Below are positions 8,399 to 17,062 of a stretch of 64,000 nucleotides of DNA, one piece after another. Source of the stretch: CAKSHC01 sp045595395 (GTDB lineage Bacteria > Bacillota > Clostridia > Oscillospirales > UMGS1783); the NCBI GenBank assembly GCA_045595395.1, contig JAZOAH010000002.1, forward strand, positions 5,203 through 69,202, written 5' to 3'. Both the position numbers and the translations under genes were made by a program. Within the stretch, counting starts at the first letter, position 1; every line of letters begins with the position of its first letter. The notes beneath the pieces were generated by a model. The model did not search any database. It was not told where the DNA came from and saw only the letters and a list, made by a program, of their open reading frames with translations.

Positions 8399-8850
8399 TT
8401 CTCGCTAAGCAATTTGTCAAGCTCTTTCTTGAAGGTGCTGATGTCTTTGAATTGCCGATAAACCGACGCAAAGCGAACATAGGCGACCTCGTCAATCAAG
8501 CGTAGTTTCTCCATTGCCAATTCGCCAATTTTGACCGATGAAATCTCCTGTTCCATGGAATTGGAAATGGTATATTCGATCTCATCCGCCGCCTGTTCCA
8601 GCGTAGACAGCGGTACAGGACGCTTGTCACAGGCCCGAAGGAAGCCTCGCAAGAGTTTGTCTCGATCAAACGCCTGGCGCGATCCGTCTTTTTTCACAAC
8701 GACAATGGGCACGGTTTCAATGATCTCAAATGTGGTAAACCGTTTTTGACATTTCAGGCATTCTCTTCGTCTGCGGATGCGTTGTCCGTCATCGGTCGGT
8801 CTGGAATTGCTGACCTTGCTCTCTTCATGGCCGCAAAAAGGGCATTTCAT
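8395..8850 (-). CDS. nrdR: NrdR, ribonucleotide reductase repressor
   Basis: 151 aa, the normal length. A zinc ribbon (C3, C6, C31, C34) with SRPTDDGQRIRRRREC is followed by an ATP-cone (VVKKDGSRQAFDRDKLLRG). NrdR binds dATP/ATP and represses nrd operons through paired NrdR boxes. No nrd gene or NrdR box was seen in this window, so its targets lie elsewhere. The start is supported by AAGGAGG. A possible extended -10 (TGGTATGAT) lies about 30 bp upstream. Confidence 0.97.
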   Translation of the reverse strand: MKCPFCGHEESKVSNSRPTDDGQRIRRRRECLKCQKRFTTFEIIETVPIVVVKKDGSRQAFDRDKLLRGFLRACDKRPVPLSTLEQAADEIEYTISNSMEQEISSVKIGELAMEKLRLIDEVAYVRFASVYRQFKDISTFKKELDKLLSEK

Positions 8851-8913
8851 TTCACAGACACCTCCTTGTTTTTATTCATCATACCATATAATTATTAAAA
8901 AGAAAAGATATTC

Positions 8914-9192
8914 CTATCCTCTCTCTGCTAAATAATCGTCAATGATTTCTGATAATGTAACCGGTGTTGTTTCTCCGTCTGCCAATCGTTTAATCAAGTG
9001 TTCTGCCTCATTGCGTTTGCTGCAAACATGATCAACGCATGCAAACTCCTCAATTAAATTATTGTCAAGCGATTTTACTAAGCAAACACCATATTTTTCG
9101 AAAACGCTATCTTCATCGATCGTCAAATAATAATCAACAGTCACATGTTTTAATTCTTTAATTTCAATGTGAAACAGTCGTTCTCTCTTCAT
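8914..9192 (-). CDS. Small conserved protein, possibly DUF6514-like
   Basis: 92 aa from ATG 9192, chosen because GGAAAGGA lies 8 nt upstream; ATGs at 9198 and 9210 are too close to or upstream of this site. No membrane segment or signal peptide. The sequence has a mixed strand-helix pattern (VTVDYYLTIDEDS, YGVCLVKS) and a C-terminal helix ending in IIDDYLAERG, with two cysteines in the middle. It resembles small Clostridia proteins of the DUF6514 type, but this is a recollection of pattern, not a search result. It has its own promoter and is 63 bp downstream... on the same strand it lies upstream of nrdR. Function unknown. Confidence 0.65.
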   Translation of the reverse strand: MKRERLFHIEIKELKHVTVDYYLTIDEDSVFEKYGVCLVKSLDNNLIEEFACVDHVCSKRNEAEHLIKRLADGETTPVTLSEIIDDYLAERG

Positions 9193-9222
9193 GCTCATAA
9201 TCCTTTCCATTCAATGGTTGTT

Positions 9223-9252
9223 ATTATGACATGAAAATTTGCTGTTTGTAAA
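9223..9252 (-). promoter_or_regulatory. Likely promoter of the small protein gene
   Basis: Minus strand: -35 TTTACA (9247-9252), 18-bp spacer, -10 CATAAT (9223-9228), 31 bp before the ATG at 9192. The rest of the gap 9253-9342 is AT-rich, with no further signal recognised. Confidence 0.5.
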
Positions 9253-9342
9253 TAGTAATTATTCGGTACACAATACCTAAAAAATATCCTATTTGCAAAA
9301 AAAGTAAATTATGGCAATATTATGTTAACTATGGAAAATTAT

Positions 9343-10113
9343 TTACAATTTATTCATAAAGTCTGCGGCTTCTCGAAGCTGCAAATCCTCGGTATAATCA
9401 CCGGAATAAACCTCAATAACTTTGGTCACGGCATTACTTCGGATATGTTTATTCAGAATGTCCTCATAGCGGCACACACCTTTGCCCGGCAGTGCACAGG
9501 AGCCATCTTCTTGATGGTCGCTGGCGTGAAAATGAATGAGGCTCTCACCCATGGCGTCGCGCATGTCGCAGGGGTCTTCCCCGCTTCGCATGGCTTGTTT
9601 CACATCGAGAGTAAAATAAACATCATTTTTCAATAAGCGTTTGATATTTCTGACAAAATCCACTTTGCCTCCATAGTGACGGTTAACATTCTCCTGAGAA
9701 AACCGTATGCCCTCTTCCTGTGCAATACAATATAGCTTGTGATAGATATCACAGTATTGTTCATCAGTCATTGCCCATTCCGATCGACAGCCGTGGAAAT
9801 TAAAAATATCAGCGCCCATAGCGGAAGCAGCTGCAAAGTAGCCTTTATAAATATCGTAGAAATCCTGTCTACGACGCTCATATGCACCAAATAAACAATA
9901 GGTTTCTGCAAAGGAAGAAAAGGGATGGAAGGCAATGACCTTCAGTCCCAATGCACTTGCACTCTTCTTAAACTGCGTTGCGTACGGTATCGTTGATTCG
10001 GATGGCGCATTGGCAAACACCTCTATTTCTCGAAAACCAAGCGCAGCAATGCGCTCTAACGTTTCTTCGGTAGTCGTTGGATAAAAACAGGATGTTGATA
10101 TTCCGATATTCAT
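9343..10113 (-). CDS. Sugar phosphate isomerase/epimerase-like TIM barrel protein
   Basis: 256 aa from ATG 10113, with GGAG 6 nt upstream. It is an AP-endonuclease-2/xylose-isomerase-like TIM barrel: N-terminal MNIGISTSCFYP, repeated strand ends FREIEVFAN, DIFNFHGCR and RFSQENVNRHYGG. Metal ligands are expected from E, D and H at strand ends (LDVKQAM, IHFHASDH, KVIEVY). Members convert ketose or inositol derivatives or act on unknown sugars. The substrate cannot be told from sequence, and no sugar transport genes are adjacent. A terminator separates it from the upstream aminotransferase gene. Confidence 0.82.
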   Translation of the reverse strand: MNIGISTSCFYPTTTEETLERIAALGFREIEVFANAPSESTIPYATQFKKSASALGLKVIAFHPFSSFAETYCLFGAYERRRQDFYDIYKGYFAAASAMGADIFNFHGCRSEWAMTDEQYCDIYHKLYCIAQEEGIRFSQENVNRHYGGKVDFVRNIKRLLKNDVYFTLDVKQAMRSGEDPCDMRDAMGESLIHFHASDHQEDGSCALPGKGVCRYEDILNKHIRSNAVTKVIEVYSGDYTEDLQLREAADFMNKL

Positions 10114-10126
10114 AATACACTCCGAC

Positions 10127-10156
10127 AAAACAGGCCCGAAGCGCACTTCGAGCCTG
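10127..10156 (-). terminator. Terminator after aminotransferase gene
   Basis: Hairpin CAGGC.CGAAG / CTTCG.GCCTG with a CGCA loop and one mismatch, followed on the minus strand by TTTTG. It lies between the aminotransferase stop and the isomerase-like gene. Confidence 0.7.
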
Positions 10157-10161
10157 GATAA

Positions 10162-11445
10162 TTACTTTTGTTCTAACAATTTTTCAACTGCGGCAAGTTT
10201 GACGCAGACACAGAAGACATCCATGGCTTTTTGCAGCTCGTCGACCGAAGGAAAACTGGGCGCAATACGAATGTTTCTGTCCTGAGGATCCTGTTTGCAC
10301 GGGAATGTCGCACCGGCACCCGTCATGGTGACGCCGGCTTCTTTAACAAGTGTGACAATGCGCTTGGCGCAGCCTGGCATGGCGTTAAAGGACACAAAAT
10401 AGCCACCCTTGGGCGTGATCCAAGAACCAATACCGATATCGGCTAATTCACGAGATAAGGTATTGGTTACCACATCAAAACGGGGACGCAAAACCTGCGC
10501 ATGCTTACGCATGTGCGCCTTGATACCGTCAACATCCTTGAAATACTTGATATGGCGCAATTCATTGATCTTATCCGGACCAATGGTCTGGAAGAACATC
10601 TGCTTCTTGATAAACTCAACATTGGCCGTGGATGCCACCATGCAGGCTACGCCGGCACCGGGATAACAGATCTTGGATGTGGAGGCAAATTCATAGATCA
10701 TATCTTCATTGCCGTATTGGCGGGCCAAAGAAAAGATTTCAGGGATCTCGACCTCTTCTTCGGTCAAATGGTGCACAACATAAGCATTATCATAGAAAAT
10801 ACGGAAATCCTTAGCGGCCGGGTTAAGGGCAGCTAAACGCTGAATCGTCTGATCAGAATAGACAATGCCGTCAGGATTGGAATATTTCGGCACACACCAG
10901 ATGCCCTTGATCTTGCTGTCGTTAGCCACCAACTGCTCCACGATATCCATATCCGGACCGGCCTCGGTCATCGGTACAGTAATCAGCTCAAATCCGAAAA
11001 ATTCGGTAATGGCAAAGTGACGGTCATAGCCTGGTGACGGACAGAGAAATTTCAGTCCACTCTGCTTACCCCAAGGAGATTCGCTGCCCAAAACTCCATG
11101 CGTCATCGCACGGGCTATTGAATCGTACATCATTGTCAAGGAGGAATTGCCGCCAACAATGACCATCGAATCATCCACGCCAAGCAGATCGGCAAATAAT
11201 TTTTTGATGGAAGGCAAGCCATCAATAATACCGTAATTGCGTGCATCAGTGCCGTCAATCATGCAGTCGGCGCTGTCCTGAATGCAGTGCAGCATCCCTT
11301 CGCTCAGGTCCAACTGCTCCTTGCCGGGCTTACCGCGTGACATATCCAGTTTTAATCCTTGCGCCTGAATGGCCTGATATTGTGATTTCAACTGCTCATG
11401 GAGTTCCTGCAACTGTTCCTTTGTCATTTGTGCATACTGTTTCAT
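10162..11445 (-). CDS. Aspartate aminotransferase-like PLP enzyme (class Ic, MocR-type fold)
   Basis: 427 aa from ATG 11445, with AAAGG 8 nt upstream; the in-frame GTG 11454 overlaps that site. It is a fold-type I aminotransferase: N-terminal LDMSRGKPG, VGGNSSLTMMYD for phosphate binding, PKYSNPDG, and the PLP lysine in ASTSKICYPG. These blocks fit the Corynebacterium-type aspartate aminotransferase group (Pfam Asp_aminotransf) rather than AspC. The likely reaction is aspartate plus 2-oxoglutarate to oxaloacetate plus glutamate in the cytoplasm; other amino donors are possible. It starts 11 bp after rluB, so it is probably co-transcribed. Confidence 0.9.
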   Translation of the reverse strand: MKQYAQMTKEQLQELHEQLKSQYQAIQAQGLKLDMSRGKPGKEQLDLSEGMLHCIQDSADCMIDGTDARNYGIIDGLPSIKKLFADLLGVDDSMVIVGGNSSLTMMYDSIARAMTHGVLGSESPWGKQSGLKFLCPSPGYDRHFAITEFFGFELITVPMTEAGPDMDIVEQLVANDSKIKGIWCVPKYSNPDGIVYSDQTIQRLAALNPAAKDFRIFYDNAYVVHHLTEEEVEIPEIFSLARQYGNEDMIYEFASTSKICYPGAGVACMVASTANVEFIKKQMFFQTIGPDKINELRHIKYFKDVDGIKAHMRKHAQVLRPRFDVVTNTLSRELADIGIGSWITPKGGYFVSFNAMPGCAKRIVTLVKEAGVTMTGAGATFPCKQDPQDRNIRIAPSFPSVDELQKAMDVFCVCVKLAAVEKLLEQK

Positions 11446-11456
11446 TGTGTTCACCT

Positions 11457-12176
11457 TTATAACGATTTTAAATAATTGATTTCCGCATCGGTTAAAAACC
11501 GCGTTTGACCGGGCTTAATGTTACCTAATCGCAGTTGGCCGATCGACTCTCGCTTTAATAGTTTAACATCCAAGCCTAATTGTTCACACATGCGACGGAT
11601 CTGACGGTTTTTACCCTCATAGATGGTAATATGAAAGACACTTCGGGTCTCACTTTGCTCCCTCACCTTGATCTCGGCCGGCTGCAACTGCTCTCCGTCA
11701 TCCAATGCCATGCCCTGGCTCATTGTCTCGATGTGTGCAGCGGTCAGTTCTCCGTTAACAGTGACGCGATAGGTCTTTGGAATATGAGCGGCTGGTGATG
11801 CCAGACGATTAGCCAACTCGCCATCATCCGTTAGTACCAGCATACCCTCGGAATCCTTGTCTAATCGACCAACCGGATATACACGTGCGCTGATGTTGGG
11901 AATAAGATCTTTAACACAGCGGCGCCCCAGCTCGTCATTGAGTGTTGTGACAAAGCCGCGAGGCTTATAAAGAATCAAATAGGATGGCTTGCGATACACC
12001 GTGCGTACCGGCTTGCCATCAACTGCGATCTTTTCAGTTCCCAGGACAGTTTGCCCAATGACCGCTTTCTTACCGTTGACTGTGACTCGACCCTCATGGA
12101 TCAGTTCTTCTCCCTGACGGCGGGAACAAAGCCCTTGGTCAGCTAAATATTTTTGTAAACGTATCGGTTTCTCCAT
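11457..12176 (-). CDS. rluB: 23S rRNA pseudouridine synthase, RluB/RsuA family
   Basis: 239 aa. An N-terminal S4 RNA-binding domain (RLQKYLADQGLCSRRQGEEL) is followed by the pseudouridine synthase domain with the GRLDKDSEG motif; D106 is the catalytic aspartate. The RsuA/RluB subfamily modifies 23S helix 89 or 16S position 516; length and lineage favour RluB. The ATG has AGGAGG about 9 nt upstream. It lies 41 bp downstream of dacF and 11 bp upstream of the aminotransferase gene, an operon-like arrangement also common in other Clostridia for dacF and rluB. Confidence 0.92.
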   Translation of the reverse strand: MEKPIRLQKYLADQGLCSRRQGEELIHEGRVTVNGKKAVIGQTVLGTEKIAVDGKPVRTVYRKPSYLILYKPRGFVTTLNDELGRRCVKDLIPNISARVYPVGRLDKDSEGMLVLTDDGELANRLASPAAHIPKTYRVTVNGELTAAHIETMSQGMALDDGEQLQPAEIKVREQSETRSVFHITIYEGKNRQIRRMCEQLGLDVKLLKRESIGQLRLGNIKPGQTRFLTDAEINYLKSL

Positions 12177-12217
12177 TCTCCGCCCTCCTATCCGTATATT
12201 TTATATGATTTGCTCAT

Positions 12218-13351
12218 TTATAGCAATAAGAAATTTAAAATTCTTTTCATTTCGTATAAAAGATTTTTTTCAGCAATTGGTACAGCCCCTACATCAGTCA
12301 GGGAAATCATATCATATTCTGCCACTTTTGTGTCTTGATATAGTACATAGAGCTTCCCTATTGTCTGTCCTTTCTTGATCGGTGCAATCAGCATGCGGTC
12401 GGCAACAAAAACAGTTTTATAGGAAAAATGGTCACCCTCTTGCGGCAGTAATATGGCAGATGCATTACCCGCTAAAACTTCATTTTGCACCCCACCGCCC
12501 ACCGGGACCGTGACGGTTATATCAAGCGGCTTTGCCAACTTTGTTAACTTCATGCGTGAAAAACCGTAATCCAATAGCCTCATATGATCATTCCAATCAT
12601 CGGGTGCAGCGAGAGTGACGCAGACTAAACGAATGCCGTCCTTTTCCGCAGAAGATACAAGACACCGCCCGGCTGCTTTGGTGTACCCTGTTTTCAAGCC
12701 GGTTGCATTGGGATACATGCGCAATAACGAATTGTGATTGGTATAGGAATGTGTGATTGAGTCAACGGTTGTAAAGGTCACATTTTTTGACGAGGCAATA
12801 TAAGAAATAATAGGATCTTGATTCGCCATGCGTCCGATTTGTGCCAATTCTCGGGCTGTTGTGTAATGTTCTTCATCGGGGAGACCTGAGGGGTTGGTAA
12901 AGTGCGTATTCTCTAGCCCCAGTTCGGCAGCGCGCTGATTCATATAATCAATAAATGCCTCTCGATCACCGCCACAGGCATGTTCGGCTAAAACTTCTGC
13001 GGCGTCATTACCGGAGCTGAGAAGCAGTGCATACAATAACTGCTCAACGGTAAGTCGCTCACCGGGCTTTAAATAGGCGCTACTTCCCTCGGTCGCTGCG
13101 GCTGTGGGGCTTACTGTAACAATTTCTTCCAGTGGACAACACTCACGAATCATAAGCGCAGTAAAAAGTTTTGTTGTACTGGCCATCGGCATGATCTTAT
13201 CGGCGTCTTTTTCATAGAGTACATATCCGGTCATCGCTTCAATTAGGATACAACTTTTTGCCGATATTGAGATCTCAGCCTGTACAGGCGCACGAAAAAT
13301 GGTCAATGATAGGACAACAAGACAACTAAAAAGCCGCTTCATGGTTTTCAT
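12218..13351 (-). CDS. dacF: D-alanyl-D-alanine carboxypeptidase (peptidase S11, DacF-like)
   Basis: 377 aa. Signal peptide to about residue 25 (cleavage near PVQA-E). The penicillin-binding motifs are intact: S58-x-x-K61 (MASTTK), SGN 113-115 and KTG 220-222. A C-terminal beta domain (about 285-360) is followed by a short hydrophobic end that could anchor the protein. The enzyme trims the terminal D-Ala from peptidoglycan stem peptides outside the membrane. In spore formers the DacF type acts during cortex synthesis, which fits spmAB elsewhere in the window. The start follows GGGAGG with 7-nt spacing. Confidence 0.93.
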   Translation of the reverse strand: MKTMKRLFSCLVVLSLTIFRAPVQAEISISAKSCILIEAMTGYVLYEKDADKIMPMASTTKLFTALMIRECCPLEEIVTVSPTAAATEGSSAYLKPGERLTVEQLLYALLLSSGNDAAEVLAEHACGGDREAFIDYMNQRAAELGLENTHFTNPSGLPDEEHYTTARELAQIGRMANQDPIISYIASSKNVTFTTVDSITHSYTNHNSLLRMYPNATGLKTGYTKAAGRCLVSSAEKDGIRLVCVTLAAPDDWNDHMRLLDYGFSRMKLTKLAKPLDITVTVPVGGGVQNEVLAGNASAILLPQEGDHFSYKTVFVADRMLIAPIKKGQTIGKLYVLYQDTKVAEYDMISLTDVGAVPIAEKNLLYEMKRILNFLLL

Positions 13352-13406
13352 TTTGATACCTCCCGAGATACAGTTATCTTATTCTCCTATCGGTAAAAAA
13401 TGAATG

Positions 13407-13437
13407 AAAAAGCGAGAGAAACATTTGTTTCTCTCGC
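13407..13437 (-). terminator. Terminator after rpsU
   Basis: 11-bp perfect stem GCGAGAGAAAC / GTTTCTCTCGC with a 4-nt loop, followed on the minus strand by TTTTT. It separates rpsU from dacF. Confidence 0.9.
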
Positions 13438-13449
13438 CTGTGCAATTAC

Positions 13450-13626
13450 TTATTTGTATTTGCGCTTGCGTGCAGCTTCAGACTTTTTCTTGCGCTTTAC
13501 GCTGGGTTTCTCGTAGTGCTCTCTCTTGCGGAGTTCGGACAACGTGCCGTCCTTCGAGCAGGATCTCTTGAATCTTCTAAGAGCGCTGTCGAGCGACTCG
13601 TTTTCTTTAACTTTAACGACTGCCAT
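13450..13626 (-). CDS. rpsU: 30S ribosomal protein bS21
   Basis: 58 aa, a short gene easily missed by ORF calling. The translation begins MAVVKVKENESLDSALRRFK and ends in a basic tail with RKRKYK. These are the hallmarks of bS21, which sits at the mRNA exit of the 30S subunit near the anti-Shine-Dalgarno. It has a very strong own promoter (TTGACA-17-TATAAT), the ribosome binding site GGAGGGAGGG and its own terminator, so it is a monocistronic unit embedded in the housekeeping block. Confidence 0.98.
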   Translation of the reverse strand: MAVVKVKENESLDSALRRFKRSCSKDGTLSELRKREHYEKPSVKRKKKSEAARKRKYK

Positions 13627-13674
13627 TATGTTCTACCCTCCCTCCGAATATGAAACCTTCAAACTACGTGTTTA

Positions 13675-13703
13675 ATTATAATAAACCGATTTGCCGTTGT
13701 CAA
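13675..13703 (-). promoter_or_regulatory. Strong sigma-A promoter of rpsU
   Basis: Minus strand: consensus -35 TTGACA (13698-13703), 17-bp spacer, consensus -10 TATAAT (13675-13680). The -35 lies 9 bp after the leuS stop codon. Confidence 0.9.
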
Positions 13704-13711
13704 GCAATATT

Positions 13712-16117
13712 TTACTTTACAACCAAGTTAATCAATTTATTTTTAACATAAATCGTCTTAAAGACCGATTTTCCGTCGATGGCCGCCTTGATTTTTTCGT
13801 CAAGAAGTGCCTTATTAACAACACTATCTTGCTCTTCATCGGGCGTAATGGCTATGACGCTGCGCAATTTGCCGTTGATCTGAACAGGGATATTGATGCT
13901 CTCATCTATGGTCTTGCTTTCATCATAGGTCGGCCAGACAGCAGATGTGGTAATATCCTGTTCATGCCCGCACAACTGCCACATTTCCTCGGCAAGATGC
14001 GGAGCGAAAGGACTAACCAGGAGAATAAAGTCGCTCAGTGCCTTCTTGGTGATCGTGCCTTCGCTGTAGATATCATTAAGAAGAGCCATCAGGGATGCAA
14101 TGGCGGTATTGAATTTCATATCCTCAATATCAGCCGAAACCTTTTTGATGGTCTTATGGAAATTCTTCTCCAGATTACCGTAATCGTCACCATCTTGCAT
14201 GATGTCAAGCAGGTTAAACACACGCTCCAGAAAACGTTTGCACCCCTTGATCGATTGGCTCGACCAGGGCGCAGCCTTTTCAAAGTCGCCAATAAACATG
14301 ATAAAGAGTCGCAGGGTGTCTGCACCATATTCAGCCACAACATCATCCGGATTCACGACATTTCCACGGGATTTGGACATTTTTTCTCCATTTTCACCCA
14401 GGATCATGCCGTGAGAGGTGCGCTTTTGATACGGCTCACAGGTAGGAACAACGCCGATATCATACAGGAACTTATGCCAGAAGCGAGAATATAACAGATG
14501 AAGTGTGGTGTGCTCCATGCCGCCGTTGTACCAATCAATCGGCGTCCAATATTCTAACGCTTCTTTCGAGGCTAGTGCGTCCGAATTCTTCGGGTCAATA
14601 TAGCGCAGAAAATACCAAGACGAACCGGCCCACTGCGGCATGGTATCGGTTTCGCGACGTGCCGGCGCACCGCAATGCGGGCAGGTGGTGCTGATCCAAT
14701 CGGTCATCTTAGCCAGCGGCGATTCACCATTGTCGGTCGGCTCATAGCTCTCAACTTCGGGCAACTGGAGAGGTAATTCACTCTCGGGAATGGGTACCCA
14801 ACCGCAATGCTTGCAGTAGACCATCGGGATCGGTTCACCCCAATAACGCTGACGAGAGAAGACCCAGTCGCGCAGTTTAAAGTTGACCTTTTTGCTGCCA
14901 ATACCTTCGTTTTCAAAGAATTCGATGATTTTATCAATCGCTTCCTTTACCGACAAACCATTAAGGAATCCCGAATTGATCATGGTTCCGTTTTCGATAT
15001 CGGTAAATGCCTTCTCCGAAATATCGCCGCCCGCAACAACCTGAATGATAGGCAGATTGAATACCTTGGCAAATTCATAGTCTCGAGTATCATGCGCAGG
15101 AACAGCCATAATAGCGCCTGTACCATACGACATCAAAACATAGTCCGACACAAAGATGGGAATCTCTTTCCCGGTTGCAGGATTAATTGCACGGATACCG
15201 TCAAGGCATACGCCGGTCTTATCCTTATTGATCTCGCTACGCTCAAAATCACTCTTTCGTGCTGCCGCCGCTGCATATTCTTTAATCGCATCATAATTTT
15301 TCAGCAGAGCCTTGTTAGCATCAATCATCGGATGCTCTGGAGAAATAACCATGTAAGTAGCGCCAAAAATGGTATCGGGCCGGGTGGTGAAAATTAACAG
15401 ACTATCCCCTGCCGTCGTCTTAAACGACACTTCGGCACCATAACTCTTGCCGATCCAGTTTTTCTGCTGGATCTTAACGCGCTCGATAAAATCAACTTCA
15501 TCCAAATCACTGATCAAACGATCGGCATACTCAGTGATCTTGAGCATCCACTGGCTCTTAACACGGCGTTCAACCGGCGAACCGCAGCGCTCACAAACAC
15601 CATTGACAACCTCTTCATTGGCCAACACGCACTTGCAGGAGGTGCACCAGTTAACAGCCATCTCCTTTTTGTAGGCCAAGCCCTTCTTGAATAACTGCAA
15701 AAAGATCCACTGTGTCCACTTGTAATATTCCGGATCGGTGGTCGAGATCTCACGTGACCAGTCAAACGACATACCGGTTGCTTTGATCTGCTCCTTGAAA
15801 TGTGCAATGTTTTGCTCGGTTACAATCTTTGGATGGATCTTATTCTTGATCGCATAGTTCTCCGTCGGCAAGCCAAAAGCGTCCCATCCGATCGGGAACA
15901 GTACATTATAACCGTTCAAGCGGCGTTTACGAGCCACAACATCCATTGCCGTATACGGACGGGTGTGTCCTACATGCAGTCCCTGTCCGGACGGATACGG
16001 AAATTCGATAAGAGCGTAAAACTTTGGCTTATCCGAATCGGTTCCGGTCCTAAAGGAATCATGCTTTTCCCAATGCTCTTGCCATTTTTTTTCGATTGCA
16101 GAAAAATCGTATTTCAT
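13712..16117 (-). CDS. leuS: Leucyl-tRNA synthetase
   Basis: 801 aa, normal bacterial length. HIGH motif as HVGH (residues 48-51), KMSKS at about residue 577 and a zinc-binding pair CTSC/CERC near residues 160-180. The CP1 editing domain is present, with the conserved TTRPDTIFGATYMV block. The C-terminal anticodon-binding domain follows. It charges tRNA-Leu in the cytoplasm. The start has GGAAGG at good spacing. It lies 30 bp downstream of rsfS at the end of the smc-ftsY block. No T-box leader was found; the short gap suggests readthrough from upstream genes. Confidence 0.98.
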   Translation of the reverse strand: MKYDFSAIEKKWQEHWEKHDSFRTGTDSDKPKFYALIEFPYPSGQGLHVGHTRPYTAMDVVARKRRLNGYNVLFPIGWDAFGLPTENYAIKNKIHPKIVTEQNIAHFKEQIKATGMSFDWSREISTTDPEYYKWTQWIFLQLFKKGLAYKKEMAVNWCTSCKCVLANEEVVNGVCERCGSPVERRVKSQWMLKITEYADRLISDLDEVDFIERVKIQQKNWIGKSYGAEVSFKTTAGDSLLIFTTRPDTIFGATYMVISPEHPMIDANKALLKNYDAIKEYAAAAARKSDFERSEINKDKTGVCLDGIRAINPATGKEIPIFVSDYVLMSYGTGAIMAVPAHDTRDYEFAKVFNLPIIQVVAGGDISEKAFTDIENGTMINSGFLNGLSVKEAIDKIIEFFENEGIGSKKVNFKLRDWVFSRQRYWGEPIPMVYCKHCGWVPIPESELPLQLPEVESYEPTDNGESPLAKMTDWISTTCPHCGAPARRETDTMPQWAGSSWYFLRYIDPKNSDALASKEALEYWTPIDWYNGGMEHTTLHLLYSRFWHKFLYDIGVVPTCEPYQKRTSHGMILGENGEKMSKSRGNVVNPDDVVAEYGADTLRLFIMFIGDFEKAAPWSSQSIKGCKRFLERVFNLLDIMQDGDDYGNLEKNFHKTIKKVSADIEDMKFNTAIASLMALLNDIYSEGTITKKALSDFILLVSPFAPHLAEEMWQLCGHEQDITTSAVWPTYDESKTIDESINIPVQINGKLRSVIAITPDEEQDSVVNKALLDEKIKAAIDGKSVFKTIYVKNKLINLVVK

Positions 16118-16147
16118 TTTATGCCTTCCTGTCAGCCTTGCGGCGTA

Positions 16148-16498
16148 TTATTCTTCAAATTGAGCAATGTCGATCTCCTCGGCATCCGCCCAAAGTTTTT
16201 CTAAGTTATAATAATCTCTTGCCGTGGGATGAAAAACATGCACCACAACACTATCGTAATCCAGCAATATCCAGTTCCCCGAACTGTAGCCTTCACGATG
16301 CGAAACAACAACCCCTTCTTGCTCCAGTTTGAACTCAACCTCATCGGCAATAGCCTTGATCTGCGTGACCGATGTGCCGTTGCATATGATAAAATAATCG
16401 GCTACAGCAGTCAATTTATCAATTTTAAGCACCTTGATATTGATGGCTTTTCGATTCTCCATGGCATTCACCACGATTTTGAGCATGTTATTCTCCAT
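16148..16498 (-). CDS. rsfS: Ribosomal silencing factor RsfS
   Basis: 116 aa. Typical blocks are AINIKVLKIDKLTAVADYFIICNGTS split over the first third and VVHVFHPTARDYYNLEKLW near the C-terminus. RsfS binds uL14 on the 50S subunit and blocks subunit joining when nutrients are low. It follows yqeK with no gap, in the nadD-yqeK-rsfS order seen across Firmicutes. GAGAGGG lies 8 nt before the ATG. Confidence 0.95.
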   Translation of the reverse strand: MENNMLKIVVNAMENRKAINIKVLKIDKLTAVADYFIICNGTSVTQIKAIADEVEFKLEQEGVVVSHREGYSSGNWILLDYDSVVVHVFHPTARDYYNLEKLWADAEEIDIAQFEE

Positions 16499-17062
16499 TT
16501 ATTTTGCCCTCTCTAAAAGTAATTGATTGTAGCACTCAAAGGTGTCCGGATGAATCGGTGACGACTTATCCAGCAATTCCTGAATCGTCTGTTTCATAGC
16601 CTGATACATCATGGCATCCAGTCCATTGTCTATTAAAGCTCGTACCTCGTCAACACCCGGAAAATCTCGGTTTACCTCAATATAATCGGCTAAATACAAA
16701 ATTTTATCCAGCTTAGTCATGTGCCGACGTCCGGTCGTATGGTACCGCAGTGCATCCAAAATCATCGGATCGGTAATGTCAAGCCGATTCCGGGCATATC
16801 CAGCCCCTGTTTTTGCGTGCAATAACTTGGGGGACCGAAGTTCCAAATCGGTCAACTCAATGCCAAATTCTGCACAGTAATCGAACTGCTCTAATACACT
16901 GCACTCCTTTGTGATATCATGCAACATACCTGCAATCTGTGCTTGCTGCACATCTCCACCGTAGCGCAATGCCAAGTCTTTTGCCGCATCCACCACACCA
17001 AGGGTGTGTCGGTATCGCTTGGGCGACAATATGTTTTTTACAATTGATTCATAGCGTTGCAT
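16499..17062 (-). CDS. yqeK: HD-domain hydrolase YqeK (Ap4A hydrolase, symmetrical)
   Basis: 187 aa from ATG 17062, favoured over ATG 17065 by GGAG spacing. HD-domain metal ligands are visible: RHTLGVVD, AGMLHDITKE and the later YHTTGRR and YLADYIE. YqeK proteins in Firmicutes hydrolyse diadenosine tetraphosphate to two ADP using a di-iron site. It overlaps the end of nadD by 14 bp and is immediately followed by rsfS. The open frame extends upstream through nadD to 17170, but that part is out of family length. Confidence 0.92.
   Translation of the reverse strand: MQRYESIVKNILSPKRYRHTLGVVDAAKDLALRYGGDVQQAQIAGMLHDITKECSVLEQFDYCAEFGIELTDLELRSPKLLHAKTGAGYARNRLDITDPMILDALRYHTTGRRHMTKLDKILYLADYIEVNRDFPGVDEVRALIDNGLDAMMYQAMKQTIQELLDKSSPIHPDTFECYNQLLLERAK

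Noticed and set aside
8851..8913. NrdR boxes for autoregulation of nrdR
   Set aside because: No ACACNATATNTNGTGT-like pair was seen in the upstream gap.
16118..16147. T-box leader before leuS
   Set aside because: The gap is only 30 bp and has no T-box sequence or terminator.
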